64,000 nt of DNA from Gammaproteobacteria bacterium (GCA_018262975.1 JADFDG010000001.1:99372-163371); one strand, 5' to 3'; counted from the stretch's first letter, positions 17,198-26,132 are shown. The notes: generated by a model not told the origin, from the sequence alone. A program made the numbers and translations.

Positions 17198-18814
17198 ATG
17201 GCCGTGATCGAATCGAAGATCGACCGCAACAGCGCCGAGTTCACCGCCAACCGCGAGATGATGCAGAAGGCGGTGGACGAGTTCCGCGCCATCGAGCAGA
17301 AAGTCATCGCCAAGGCCAACGAGCAGGCGGCGAAATTCCACAAGCGCGGGCAGTTGCTGCCGCATGAGCGCCTGAACCTGCTGCTGGACCCGGGCACGCC
17401 GTTCCTCGAGATTGCCTCGCTGGCCGGCTACCTGATGCACGACGACAAGGACGGCACCGAGGCCGGTGGCGGCACCATCGCCGGCATCGGCTACGTAAGC
17501 GGCGTGCGCTGCCTGGTGGCCGCCAACAACTCGGCCATCAAGGGCGGCACCATCACGCCGGCCGGCCTGCACAAGACGCTGCGCCTGCAGACCATCGTGC
17601 GCGAGAACAAGCTGCCCACGGTGACGCTGGCCGAGTCCGGCGGCGCCAACCTCAACTACGCCGGCGAGATCTTCGTGGAGGGCGCGCGCGGCTTCGCCAA
17701 CCAGGCGCGGTTGTCCGCCATGGGCCTGCCGCAGATCACCGTGGTGCACGGCAACGCCACCGCCGGCGGCGCCTACCAGCCGGGCCTGTCGGACTACATG
17801 ATCATGGTGCGCAAGCGGGCGCACATGTTCCTGGCCGGCCCGCCGCTCTTGAAAGCCGCCACCGGCGAGGTCGCCACCGAGGAAGACCTCGGCGGCGCGG
17901 AGATGCACACGTCGATCGCCGGCACCGCCGAGTACATCGCCGAGACCGATGCCGACGGCATCCGCCTCGCGCGCGAAATCATGGCAAAGATCCCGTGGAA
18001 CGCCCAGCTGCCGCCGCGGGCGCCCAAGGACTTCGCCGAACCGCTCTACCCGGCCGACGACCTGCTGGGCATCGTGCCGGCGGACCCCAAGCGTCCGTAT
18101 GACGTGCGCGAGATCATTGCCCGCATCGCCGACGGTTCCGACTTCCTGGACTTCAAGACCGAGTACGACAACCAGACCATCTGCGGCTGGCTGGAGATCG
18201 AGGGCCAGGCGGTGGGCTTCATCGGCAACAACGGCCCGATCACCGCGCAGGGCGCCGCCAAGGCCGCGCAGTTCATCCAGTTGTGCGACCAGTCGAACCG
18301 CCCGATCCTGTTCTTCCACAACACCACCGGCTTCATGGTGGGCACCGAGAGCGAGCGCAACGGCGTCATCAAGCACGGTTCCAAGATGATCCAGGCCGTG
18401 GCCAACGCGCGCGTGCCGAAGCTCACCGTGGTGGTGGGTGGTTCCTACGGCGCCGGCAACTACGCGATGTGCGGCCGCGGCCTGGACCCGCGCTTCATCT
18501 TCGCCTGGCCCAACAGCAAGACCGCCGTGATGGGCGGCCAGCAGGCCGGCATGGTGCTGCGCATCGTCGCCGAGGCCAAGCAACGCGGCATGGGCATGGA
18601 GCCGGACGAGAAGGTGCTGCAGTACCTGCAGGACAGCACCGCGCAGAAACTCGAGTCGCAGAGCACGGCGCTGTACTGTACCTCGCGACTGTGGGATGAC
18701 GGGCTGATCGACCCGCGCGACACGCGACGCATCCTCGCCACGGCGCTGGACATCTGCCGCGAAGCCGATGAACGCCCGCTGATGCCGAACACCTTCGGCG
18801 TGGCACGTTTCTGA
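17198..18814 (+). CDS. atuC: geranyl-CoA carboxylase beta (carboxyltransferase) subunit
   Basis: A 538-residue biotin-dependent carboxyltransferase of the acyl-CoA carboxylase family. The N-half contains ERLNLLLDPGTPFLE and the C-half contains FIGNNGPITAQGAAKAAQFI and VGGSYGAGNYAMCGRGLDPRF. With AtuF it carboxylates cis-geranyl-CoA at the beta-methyl group. Sequence alone hardly separates it from methylcrotonyl-CoA carboxylase. The neighbouring atuA, atuB and atuG and the absence of HMG-CoA lyase and isovaleryl-CoA dehydrogenase favour the geranyl enzyme. The frame is open far upstream, but homology starts at the ATG at 17198. Confidence 0.88.
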   Translation: MAVIESKIDRNSAEFTANREMMQKAVDEFRAIEQKVIAKANEQAAKFHKRGQLLPHERLNLLLDPGTPFLEIASLAGYLMHDDKDGTEAGGGTIAGIGYVSGVRCLVAANNSAIKGGTITPAGLHKTLRLQTIVRENKLPTVTLAESGGANLNYAGEIFVEGARGFANQARLSAMGLPQITVVHGNATAGGAYQPGLSDYMIMVRKRAHMFLAGPPLLKAATGEVATEEDLGGAEMHTSIAGTAEYIAETDADGIRLAREIMAKIPWNAQLPPRAPKDFAEPLYPADDLLGIVPADPKRPYDVREIIARIADGSDFLDFKTEYDNQTICGWLEIEGQAVGFIGNNGPITAQGAAKAAQFIQLCDQSNRPILFFHNTTGFMVGTESERNGVIKHGSKMIQAVANARVPKLTVVVGGSYGAGNYAMCGRGLDPRFIFAWPNSKTAVMGGQQAGMVLRIVAEAKQRGMGMEPDEKVLQYLQDSTAQKLESQSTALYCTSRLWDDGLIDPRDTRRILATALDICREADERPLMPNTFGVARF

Positions 18815-18826
18815 CCAATCACACCC

Positions 18827-18885
18827 GTAGAGAGGGGGCCATGCCCCCGACCTGAAAGAAATCGGGGGCATGGCCCCCTCTCTAC
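18827..18885. repeat. perfect 24-bp inverted repeat (REP-like) between atuC and atuD
   Basis: Arms at 18827-18850 and 18862-18885 are perfect reverse complements over 24 bp with an 11-nt loop. Each arm also contains its own small palindrome (GGGGGC-CAT-GCCCCC type). An identical copy of the right arm occurs at 42411-42434, so this is a dispersed element, not a simple terminator. There is no T-tract. It lies inside the atu operon and could stabilise the upstream mRNA or reduce expression of atuDEFG. Confidence 0.85.
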
Positions 18886-18917
18886 AGACAAGCAGACAAC
18901 AGCAAGGGAGAACGACC

Positions 18918-20087
18918 ATGCAATTCACCCAGGAACACAACGAAATCGCCCGCACCATGGCGAATTTCATCGAGAAGGAACTGAACCCGCACGTCGCCGA
19001 GTGGGAAGAAGCCGGCCACTTCCCGATCCACGAAGTCTTCAAGCGCATGGGTGAGCTCGGCCTGCTGGGCATCACCAAGCCGGCGGAATACGGCGGCATG
19101 GGCCTGGACTATTCCTACGGCATGATCGCCGCCGAGCAACTCGGCCTGTGCCACTGCGGTGGCGTGCCGCTATCCATCGGCGTGCAGACCGACATGGCCA
19201 CCCCGGCCATCGCCCGCTTCGGTTCCGACGAACTCAAGCGTGAATTCCTGGCCCCGGCTATCCGCGGCGAGTACGTCGCCTCCATCGCCGTGTCCGAGCC
19301 GCACGCCGGCTCCGACGTCGCCGCCATCAAGACCACGGCGAAGAAAGACGGCAGCGACTACGTGATCAACGGCACCAAGATGTGGATCACCAACTCCCCG
19401 TCCGCCGACTTCTTCTGCCTGCTGGCCAACACCTCCGACGGCAAGCCGCACATGAACAAGTCGCTGATCGTGGTGCCGAAGAAGGCCGGCGGCATCACCG
19501 TGGACAAGCCGCTGAAGAAGCTCGGCATGCGTTCCTCGCAGACTGCCCAGGTGTTCTTCGACAACGTGCGCGTACCGCAGCGCTACCTGATCGGTGCCGA
19601 GGGCATGGGCTTCATGATGCAGATGATGCAGTTCCAGGAGGAGCGCATCTGGGGCGCGGTCAGCGCGCTCAAGGGCTTCGACAACCTGATCAAGGCCACC
19701 ATCGAGTACACGAAGCAGCGCCAGGTGTTCGGCATGCCGCTGATCGACAACCAGGTCGTGCATTTCACCCTTGCCGAACTGCAGACCGAAGTGGAACTGC
19801 TGCGCGCGCTGGTCTACCGCACCTGCGAAATCTACATCCGCGACGGCAACTCGCCGGAGGCGCTGCAGCTGGCGTCGATGTGCAAACTGAAGGCCGGCCG
19901 CCTGTCGCGCGAGTTGCCGGACAAGTGCCTGCAGTATTTCGGCGGCAACGGCTTCATGTGGGACAACCCTGCCGGCCAGGCCTGGCGCGACGGTCGCCTC
20001 GCCTCCATCGGCGGCGGCGCTGACGAAGTGATGCTGGGCATCATCGCCAAGACCATGAACATCCTGCCGGGCAAGAAAAAGGGCTGA
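18918..20087 (+). CDS. atuD: acyl-CoA dehydrogenase, citronellyl-CoA dehydrogenase type
   Basis: A 389-residue FAD-dependent acyl-CoA dehydrogenase. It shows KPAEYGGMGLDYSYG, the FAD/substrate segments AVSEPHAGSDVAAIKTTA and MWITNSPSADFF, RSSQTAQVFFDNVRVP and the C-terminal QYFGGNGFMWDNPAGQAWRD region. In the Atu pathway it oxidises citronellyl-CoA to geranyl-CoA. The ATG at 18918 follows AAGGGAG. It lies 103 bp after atuC, the largest internal gap between atuA and atuG, occupied by the 24-bp inverted repeat. Confidence 0.88.
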   Translation: MQFTQEHNEIARTMANFIEKELNPHVAEWEEAGHFPIHEVFKRMGELGLLGITKPAEYGGMGLDYSYGMIAAEQLGLCHCGGVPLSIGVQTDMATPAIARFGSDELKREFLAPAIRGEYVASIAVSEPHAGSDVAAIKTTAKKDGSDYVINGTKMWITNSPSADFFCLLANTSDGKPHMNKSLIVVPKKAGGITVDKPLKKLGMRSSQTAQVFFDNVRVPQRYLIGAEGMGFMMQMMQFQEERIWGAVSALKGFDNLIKATIEYTKQRQVFGMPLIDNQVVHFTLAELQTEVELLRALVYRTCEIYIRDGNSPEALQLASMCKLKAGRLSRELPDKCLQYFGGNGFMWDNPAGQAWRDGRLASIGGGADEVMLGIIAKTMNILPGKKKG

Positions 20088-20101
20088 CACGGAGCACCGC
20101 C

Positions 20102-20911
20102 ATGGACTTCCCGAACACCACGCAGATCGCGCTCAGGCAGGACGGCCCCTGGCTGCACCTGACACTCAATCGCCCGGAATCACGCAACGCGATGAGCCGG
20201 CAGATGGTCGAGGAACTGCTCGGCGTGGCCGATGCACTGGAAAGTCGCCGCGACATCCGTGGCGTGATCATCCGCGGCGCCGGCGGCCACTTCTGCGCCG
20301 GCGGCGACATCAAGGACATGGCGGAAGCCCGCGCCAAGGCCGCCACCGAGGGACTGCCGGCGTGGCAGCGCTTCAACCGGGTGTTCGGCACGCTGCTGCA
20401 GCGTTATGACGCGCTGCCGCAGGTCACCATCGCCGTGCTGGAAGGCGCGGTGATGGGCGGCGGCTTTGGCCTGGCCTGCATTTCCGACGTGGCCATTGCC
20501 CACCAGGACGCGCAGTTCGCCATGCCGGAGACCTCGCTGGGCATCCTGCCGGCGCAGATCGCGCCGTTCGTGGTCAACCGCATCGGCTTCACCCAGGCGC
20601 GTCGCCTGACGCTGCTGGGCAGTCGCATCAGTGGCAGCGAAGCGCGTGACCTCGGCCTGGTGCATTTCGCCGAGGCCTCCGCGGAGGCCATCGACGCGCG
20701 CCTCGCCGACGTACTGAAGCAACTCAGGCGCTGCGCGCCCAACGCCAACGCCAACACCAAGCGCCTGCTGCACCTCACCCGCCAGATCCCGCTCACCCAG
20801 GCGCTGGACGAGGCGGCCGTGATGTTCAGCCAGGCGGTGACCGGCGCGGAAGGCTCCGAGGGCACGCTGGCGTTCGTGCAGAAGCGCCCCGCCACCTGGG
20901 CTGCCGACTGA
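20102..20911 (+). CDS. atuE: enoyl-CoA hydratase, isohexenylglutaconyl-CoA hydratase type
   Basis: A 269-residue crotonase-fold protein. The oxyanion-hole segments are HFCAGGDIKDMAEA and EGAVMGGGFGLACISDVAIA, and the catalytic-region Glu lies in FAMPETSLGILPAQ. In the Atu pathway it hydrates the carboxylated geranyl-CoA product (isohexenylglutaconyl-CoA). It lies 14 nt after atuD and 22 nt before atuF, consistent with one transcript. Assignment to AtuE rather than a methylglutaconyl-CoA hydratase is by context. Confidence 0.86.
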   Translation: MDFPNTTQIALRQDGPWLHLTLNRPESRNAMSRQMVEELLGVADALESRRDIRGVIIRGAGGHFCAGGDIKDMAEARAKAATEGLPAWQRFNRVFGTLLQRYDALPQVTIAVLEGAVMGGGFGLACISDVAIAHQDAQFAMPETSLGILPAQIAPFVVNRIGFTQARRLTLLGSRISGSEARDLGLVHFAEASAEAIDARLADVLKQLRRCAPNANANTKRLLHLTRQIPLTQALDEAAVMFSQAVTGAEGSEGTLAFVQKRPATWAAD

Positions 20912-20933
20912 AGCGGCCGACGAGGAATTCACG

Positions 20934-22904
20934 ATGACGACATTCTCGACCATCCTGGTGGCCAACCGCGGCGAGATCGCCTGCCGCGTGATGCGCACCG
21001 CGCGCGCACTGGGCTACCGCACGGTGGCGGTGTACAGCGAGGCCGATGCCGATGCGCCGCACGTGGCCATGGCCGACCGCGCCGTGTGCATCGGCCCGGC
21101 GCCGGTGGGCCAGTCCTACCTGCAGATGCAGGCCATCATCGACGCCGCGAAAAAGTCCGGCGCCGACGCCATCCACCCCGGCTACGGTTTCCTGTCGGAG
21201 AACAGCGCGTTCGCCCAGGCCTGCGCCGACGCCGGCATCACCTTCATCGGCCCGCCGATCCGCGCCATCGAGCTGATGGGCAGCAAGCGCCTGTCGAAGA
21301 TTGCCATGCTCGAGGCGCAGGTGCCCTGCGTGCCCGGCTACGAGGGTGCCGACCAGTCGGAAGCCACGCTGATGGCCGAGGCGAAGCGCATCGGCTTCCC
21401 GGTGATGCTCAAGGCCTCCGCCGGTGGTGGCGGTCGCGGCATGCGCATGGTGCGCGAGGAAGGCGAACTGCTCGCCATGATCCGTACGGCGAAATCCGAG
21501 GCGAAGAATGCCTTCGGCAGCGACGAACTGATCATCGAGAAGGCGGTGATCAACCCGCGCCACGTCGAGATCCAGGTATTCGGCGACACCCACGGCAACG
21601 TGATCTACCTGGGCGAGCGCGACTGCTCCATCCAGCGCCGCCACCAGAAAGTGGTCGAGGAAGCGCCCTGCCCGGTGATGACGCCGCACCTGCGCCGCGC
21701 CATGGGCGAGGCGGCGGTGAACGCGGCAAAGGCCGTGGACTACACCGGCGCCGGCACCGTGGAGTTCCTGCTCGACGGCGAGAAGTTCTACTTCCTGGAA
21801 ATGAACACCCGCCTGCAGGTGGAACACCCGGTCACCGAGATGGTCACCGGCCAGGATCTCGTCGCCTGGCAGATCCGCGTGGCGGCCGGCGAGAAACTGC
21901 CGCTCACCCAGGACGAAGTGAAACTCGCCGGCGCCGCCATCGAGGTGCGCCTGTACGCCGAGGACCCGACCAACCACTTCCTGCCGCAGACCGGCCCGAT
22001 CCACCTGTGGCAGCCGGCTTCCGGCGACGGCGTGCGCATCGACCACGGCATCGCCAGTGGCGGCGAGGTCAGCCCGCATTACGACCCGATGCTCGCCAAG
22101 GTGATCGCCTACGGCGATACCCGCGAGGATGCCCGGCGCCGCCTCATCCGCGCGCTGGAGGACACCGCGCTGGTCGGCGTGACCACCAACAAGCGCTTCC
22201 TGCTGGCCATCCTGCGCAACGAAACGTTTGCCTCCGGGGTGTTCGGCACCGCCTTCATTGCCGAGCACATGGCCGCGCACCCGTCACTGCAGCCCACCCG
22301 CGCCAGCAGCACCGAGTGCGCGCTCGCCCTCGCCCTGCTGCAGGATGCCGGCAACACCGGCGCGCGCCCGTTGCGCAGCGGCCTGCTGGTGCCGCGCCCC
22401 GCCCTGCTCGGCGACGGCCACGGCAAGGTGCCGGCGACCCTCGTCGAAACCACCGCAACGCGCGGCCGCGCGTTCACCGTCACGGTCGGCGACGCACGCC
22501 ACGAAATAGGCGTGCTCGCGCGCTGCGGCGATACCCTGCGCGTGGAAGTCGACGGCGTTCGGTGCACGGTGGTCGCCCGCGTCGACGGTGCGAAGGTATT
22601 GCTCGACACGGGTGATGGCGTCGTTGCCGTCGAGGACCTGTCGCTGGCCGCGCCGGCGGCAGCCGACGGCGTCGGCAGCGGCTTGCTCAAGGCACCCATG
22701 GACGGCGCCATCGTCGCCATCAACCTCGCCGCCGGCGACCGCGTGGAGAAAGGCCAGCTGGTCATCGTGCTCGAGGGCATGAAGATCCAGCACCAGATCA
22801 CCGCCGACGTCACCGGCACCCTCAAATCGATCAACGTGTCGATCGGCACGCAGGTGAAATCCCGCCACCTGCTCGCCGTGATCGAACCCGACACCGCTGC
22901 CTGA
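20934..22904 (+). CDS. atuF: geranyl-CoA carboxylase alpha (biotin) subunit
   Basis: A 656-residue biotin-carboxylase/biotin-carrier fusion. The N-terminal ATP-grasp carboxylase (residues ~1-450) shows FSTILVANRGEIACRV, the ATP loop ASAGGGGRGMRMV, EMNTRLQVEHPVTEM and the glycine/arginine stretches of the family. The C-terminal biotinyl domain carries the acceptor Lys in VLEGMKIQH (near residue 617), a variant of the common AMKM. It supplies carboxybiotin to AtuC. The order atuC-D-E-F matches Pseudomonas. Confidence 0.9.
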   Translation: MTTFSTILVANRGEIACRVMRTARALGYRTVAVYSEADADAPHVAMADRAVCIGPAPVGQSYLQMQAIIDAAKKSGADAIHPGYGFLSENSAFAQACADAGITFIGPPIRAIELMGSKRLSKIAMLEAQVPCVPGYEGADQSEATLMAEAKRIGFPVMLKASAGGGGRGMRMVREEGELLAMIRTAKSEAKNAFGSDELIIEKAVINPRHVEIQVFGDTHGNVIYLGERDCSIQRRHQKVVEEAPCPVMTPHLRRAMGEAAVNAAKAVDYTGAGTVEFLLDGEKFYFLEMNTRLQVEHPVTEMVTGQDLVAWQIRVAAGEKLPLTQDEVKLAGAAIEVRLYAEDPTNHFLPQTGPIHLWQPASGDGVRIDHGIASGGEVSPHYDPMLAKVIAYGDTREDARRRLIRALEDTALVGVTTNKRFLLAILRNETFASGVFGTAFIAEHMAAHPSLQPTRASSTECALALALLQDAGNTGARPLRSGLLVPRPALLGDGHGKVPATLVETTATRGRAFTVTVGDARHEIGVLARCGDTLRVEVDGVRCTVVARVDGAKVLLDTGDGVVAVEDLSLAAPAAADGVGSGLLKAPMDGAIVAINLAAGDRVEKGQLVIVLEGMKIQHQITADVTGTLKSINVSIGTQVKSRHLLAVIEPDTAA

Positions 22905-22918
22905 ACAGGATCCCGACC

Positions 22919-23752
22919 ATGAGCACCCTGAAGAACCGCACCATCTTCATCACCGGCGCCAGCCGCGGCATCGGCCGCGAGATCGCCCTGCGCTGCGCGC
23001 GCGACGGCGCCAACATCGTGGTGGCCGCCAAGACCGTGGAGCCGCACGCCAAGCTCGAGGGCACCATCTACGACACCGCGGAAGCGGTGGAAAAGGCCGG
23101 TGGCAAGGCGCTGCCGATCCAGCTCGACGTGCGCGAGGAGGACCAGGTGCGCGCCGCCATGGCGAAGGCGGCAGAAACCTTCGGCGGCATCGACGCCGTG
23201 GTGAACAACGCCGGCGCCATCTCGCTCACCAACGTCGAGCTCACTGCGCCGAAGAAGTTCGACCTGATGATGGACATCAACGCGCGCGCCGTTTACCTGG
23301 TCACGCACTGCGCGCTGCCCTACCTGAAGAAGTCGCCCAACGCGCACGTGCTGAGCCTGTCGCCGCCGCTCAACCTGTCGCCGAAGTGGCTGAAGCCGTA
23401 CATCCCCTACACCCTGTCCAAGTACGGCATGACCCTGCTGAGCCTGGGCATGGCCGAGGAGTTCCGCGAGGCACGGATCGCCGTGAACACCCTGTGGCCG
23501 CGCACCCTCATCGCCACCGCGGCGGTGGAGTTCTCGGTGGGTGGCCGCGACCTGTTCAAGGTCGCCCGCAAGCCGGAGATCATGGCCGACGCCGCGTACG
23601 AGATCCTGCGCACCGAGGGCATGGCCATGACCGGCCGGAACGTCATCGACGACGAGATCCTCACCGAGCGGGGGGTCACCGACCTGGCCCGCTACGCCTG
23701 CGACCCGGCCATGGCCGACCGCCTGGGCATCGACCTGTTCGTCGACGGCTGA
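22919..23752 (+). CDS. atuG: short-chain dehydrogenase AtuG
   Basis: A 277-residue SDR of the HSDL2-like branch. It has the TGASRGIG nucleotide motif, NNAGAISL, a catalytic Tyr-Lys pair in YTLSK with the preceding LSLSPPLNL serine region, and a C-terminal LFVDG end. In the Atu pathway AtuG is proposed to oxidise a 3-hydroxyacyl-CoA or terpene alcohol intermediate. It ends the tightly spaced part of the operon; the acyl-CoA synthetase follows after 133 bp. Confidence 0.87.
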   Translation: MSTLKNRTIFITGASRGIGREIALRCARDGANIVVAAKTVEPHAKLEGTIYDTAEAVEKAGGKALPIQLDVREEDQVRAAMAKAAETFGGIDAVVNNAGAISLTNVELTAPKKFDLMMDINARAVYLVTHCALPYLKKSPNAHVLSLSPPLNLSPKWLKPYIPYTLSKYGMTLLSLGMAEEFREARIAVNTLWPRTLIATAAVEFSVGGRDLFKVARKPEIMADAAYEILRTEGMAMTGRNVIDDEILTERGVTDLARYACDPAMADRLGIDLFVDG

Positions 23753-23885
23753 TCCGGCGGGCCCTCGCCACGGCGGGGGCCCCGTCCACTAAACGGCACC
23801 GCACGTCACCTTGTCACCCCGGGGACGGGCGGTTATGTTTACCCGCCTTCTTTATACCTATAGCCCTTCTGACCGCGGGGAGTCC

Positions 23886-25715
23886 ATGAGTTACAAAGAC
23901 GTCATTACCGTCCCGATGTTCCTGTCCCGCCTGCCGGACGTCGCCCGTCGCCTGCCGAACATCATCCGCGGGACCAAGCTGGGCAACATCACCGACAAGA
24001 GCCAGCCGGTCGGCCTCGGCCTGTGCGTGCAGGACGCCGTCCGCCGCAACCCCAACGGCACGGCGGTGATGTACCGCGACACCCACCTCACTTACCGCCA
24101 ACTCAACGAGTGGTCCAACCGCATTGCCCACTACCTCACCTCCGTCGGGGTGAAGAAGGGCGATGTCGTGGCTATCTACGTTGAAAACCGCCCGGAGTTG
24201 CTGGCCGTGGTGATTGGCTGCGCCAAGATCGGCGCCGTCAACGCCCTGCTCAACACCCAGCAGGTCGGCAAGGTGCTGACCCACAGCTTCAACCTGGTCA
24301 AGCCGCGCGCCGCGGTGGTTGGCGAGGAACTGCACAAGCATTTCGACGAGGTACGCGAGCACCTCGAGATCAACGCCGACGCCGTCTACTACCTGGCTGA
24401 CACCAACACGCTGGAAGACGCCGGCACCGCGCCGGCCGGCTACCGCAACCTGGCCACCGAGATCCGTAACGCCCCGGCCCACGACCCGGACAGCGTCAAC
24501 CGCATCTACATCGAAGACCCGCTGTTCTACATCTATACCTCGGGCACCACCGGCCTGCCGAAGGCGGTGATCTTCAACCACGGGCGCTGGATGAAGGCCT
24601 ACGGCGGCTTCGGCGTGACGGTCATGGACCTGCAGCCGCGCGACCGCATCTACGTGACGCTGCCCTTCTACCACGCGACCGGCATGTGCGTGTGCTGGGG
24701 TTCGGCCCTGGCCGGTGCCGCCGGCCTGGTCATGGCCCGCAAGTTCTCGGCCAGCCGCTTCTGGGAAGACATCCGCAAGTACGATGTCACTGCCTTCGGC
24801 TACGTGGGCGAACTGTGCCGCTACCTGATGGAGCAGCCGGAAAAGCCCAACGATCGCGACCACAAGGTAACGAAGATCATCGGCAACGGCATGCGCCCGA
24901 ACGTCTGGCGCCCGTTCAAGCAGCGCTTCGGCATCGACAAGGTCTATGAGTTGTACGCCTCCTCCGAGGGCAACGTCGGCTTCATGAACCTGCTGAACTT
25001 CGACAACACCGTCGGCTTCACCCCGATCCCCTACGCCATCGTCAAGTACGACAAGGAAAACGAGCGCCCCTTCCGCAATGCCAAGGGCTTCATGGAGAAG
25101 GTGAAGAAGGGCGAGGCCGGCCTGCTGATCGGCGAGATCACCGACAAGAGCCCGTTCAAGGGCTACACCGATCCGGAGAAGACCGAGAAGGTCATCCTGC
25201 GCGACGTGTTCAAGAAGGGTGACTCCTACTTCAACACCGGCGACATCATGCGCGACATCGGCTTCAAGCACGCGCAGTTCGTCGACCGCACCGGCGACAC
25301 CTTCCGCTGGAAGGGCGAGAACGTGTCGACCACCGAGGTCGAGGTGATCATGGACGGCTTCGCCGGCATCGTGGAAACGGTGGTGTACGGGGTGGAAATC
25401 CCCAACACCAACGGCCGCTGCGGCATGGCCTCCATCCGCCTGACGGTCCCGGAAGACAAGTTCGACTTCAAGGGCCTGGTGAAGTACCTGCGCCAGGAAC
25501 TGCCCGCCTACGCGGTGCCGGTGTTCCTGCGCCTGTCGGAGTCGATGGACACCACCGGCACCTTCAAGCACCAGAAGTCCAAGCTCAAGGACGACGGCTT
25601 CTACCAGCAGAAGGTCGGCGCGCCGGTCTATGCGCTGCTGCCGGGTTCCGACGAGTACATCCGCCTGACCCCGGAGATCGAGCAGAACATCGTCGATCAC
25701 AAGTACCGCTTCTGA
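23886..25715 (+). CDS. atuH: very-long-chain/terpenoid acyl-CoA synthetase (FATP type)
   Basis: A 609-residue adenylate-forming acyl-CoA synthetase of the fatty-acid-transport-protein type. It has an AMP-binding motif YTSGTTGLPKA (~217-227), YASSEGNVGF, the YFNTGDIMRD segment and DRTGDTFRWKGENVSTTEVE. It probably activates citronellate or geranylate to the CoA ester at the start of the pathway. It occupies the position of atuH in Pseudomonas, but the 133-bp AT-richer gap with a possible promoter (around 23851-23862) suggests it can also be expressed on its own. A strong terminator follows. Confidence 0.85.
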   Translation: MSYKDVITVPMFLSRLPDVARRLPNIIRGTKLGNITDKSQPVGLGLCVQDAVRRNPNGTAVMYRDTHLTYRQLNEWSNRIAHYLTSVGVKKGDVVAIYVENRPELLAVVIGCAKIGAVNALLNTQQVGKVLTHSFNLVKPRAAVVGEELHKHFDEVREHLEINADAVYYLADTNTLEDAGTAPAGYRNLATEIRNAPAHDPDSVNRIYIEDPLFYIYTSGTTGLPKAVIFNHGRWMKAYGGFGVTVMDLQPRDRIYVTLPFYHATGMCVCWGSALAGAAGLVMARKFSASRFWEDIRKYDVTAFGYVGELCRYLMEQPEKPNDRDHKVTKIIGNGMRPNVWRPFKQRFGIDKVYELYASSEGNVGFMNLLNFDNTVGFTPIPYAIVKYDKENERPFRNAKGFMEKVKKGEAGLLIGEITDKSPFKGYTDPEKTEKVILRDVFKKGDSYFNTGDIMRDIGFKHAQFVDRTGDTFRWKGENVSTTEVEVIMDGFAGIVETVVYGVEIPNTNGRCGMASIRLTVPEDKFDFKGLVKYLRQELPAYAVPVFLRLSESMDTTGTFKHQKSKLKDDGFYQQKVGAPVYALLPGSDEYIRLTPEIEQNIVDHKYRF

Positions 25716-25753
25716 ACCCGCGGCGCCGCGAGGCGCCAACCGCTGTCAGCGAG

Positions 25754-25778
25754 AAGCCCGGCCCCGGCCGGGCTTTTT
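25754..25778 (+). terminator. rho-independent terminator after the atu cluster
   Basis: A 10-bp stem (25754-25763 with 25766-25775) is followed by a T5 run ending at 25778, 38 bp after the acyl-CoA synthetase stop. Confidence 0.85.
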
Positions 25779-25820
25779 GCTGTCCGGCAGGTGGGCAGAG
25801 CGCCTGCTGCTGCGCGCTCC

Positions 25821-25854
25821 TTTTCCACAGTTTCTGTGGATAACTATGTGGAAA
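25821..25854. other. cluster of DnaA-box-like sequences
   Basis: TGTGGATAA at 25835-25843 is the exact complement of the consensus DnaA box TTATCCACA. TTTTCCACA (25821-25829) and TGTGGAAA (25847-25854) are near-matches on either side, and another near-match lies at 26026-26034. An AT-rich stretch follows at 25912-25970. No dnaA, dnaN or gidA gene is nearby, so this may be a DnaA titration or regulatory site rather than the origin. Confidence 0.45.
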
Positions 25855-25911
25855 GCCGGACGCCAACGGCCGCAATGCCGCGTCGCTGCTGGGGCGACGC
25901 CCCGGTGCGCA

Positions 25912-26055
25912 TTTTTTGCACCAAAATACCAAATCGTTATTTTTCAACGCGTTACAATGCAATCATGAAGCGCATTGGCATCTTGTTTCCGCAACCCCCG
26001 TAACCAGGGTGGGACGGCGGGCGTCTGTGCACAACTTGCGGGCAGCAACGCGCGG
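25912..26055. other. AT-rich intergenic stretch, no gene assigned
   Basis: This part of the 417-bp gap between the acyl-CoA synthetase and phasin genes is markedly more AT-rich than its surroundings. A TACAAT hexamer (25953-25958) and a 12-codon open frame (25964-26002) are visible, but neither can be supported as a promoter or gene. Confidence 0.3.
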
Positions 26056-26057
26056 GC

Positions 26058-26087
26058 AAAAAAAAAAGGCCGGCGGGGTGCCGGCCT
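26058..26087 (-). terminator. rho-independent terminator of the phasin gene
   Basis: An 8-bp stem (26067-26074 with 26080-26087, 5-nt loop) is followed on the minus strand by a run of ten T (A-run 26058-26067 as written). It lies 45 bp beyond the phasin stop. Confidence 0.88.
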
Positions 26088-26132
26088 GGAATACACCACT
26101 AAAAGCTAGCGGTGTGCGCTACAAACAGGGAC

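Noticed and set aside
18827..18885. Rho-independent terminator between atuC and atuD
   Set aside because: No T-tract on either strand, and an identical arm elsewhere marks it as a dispersed repeat.
16913..19099. 728-codon minus-strand frame opposite atuC
   Set aside because: The opposite strand carries a conserved carboxyltransferase; the antisense translation matches nothing.
17198..22904. Reading the carboxylase genes as methylcrotonyl-CoA carboxylase (leucine catabolism)
   Set aside because: AtuA, AtuB and AtuG neighbours and absence of HMG-CoA lyase and isovaleryl-CoA dehydrogenase favour geranyl-CoA carboxylase, though sequence alone does not decide.
25964..26002. 12-codon open frame after a TACAAT hexamer
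   Set aside because: Too short, no clear ribosome-binding site, and no support for expression.
25821..26034. Chromosomal replication origin
   Set aside because: DnaA boxes are present, but dnaA, dnaN, gyrB, rpmH and gidA are not nearby and only one box is perfect.
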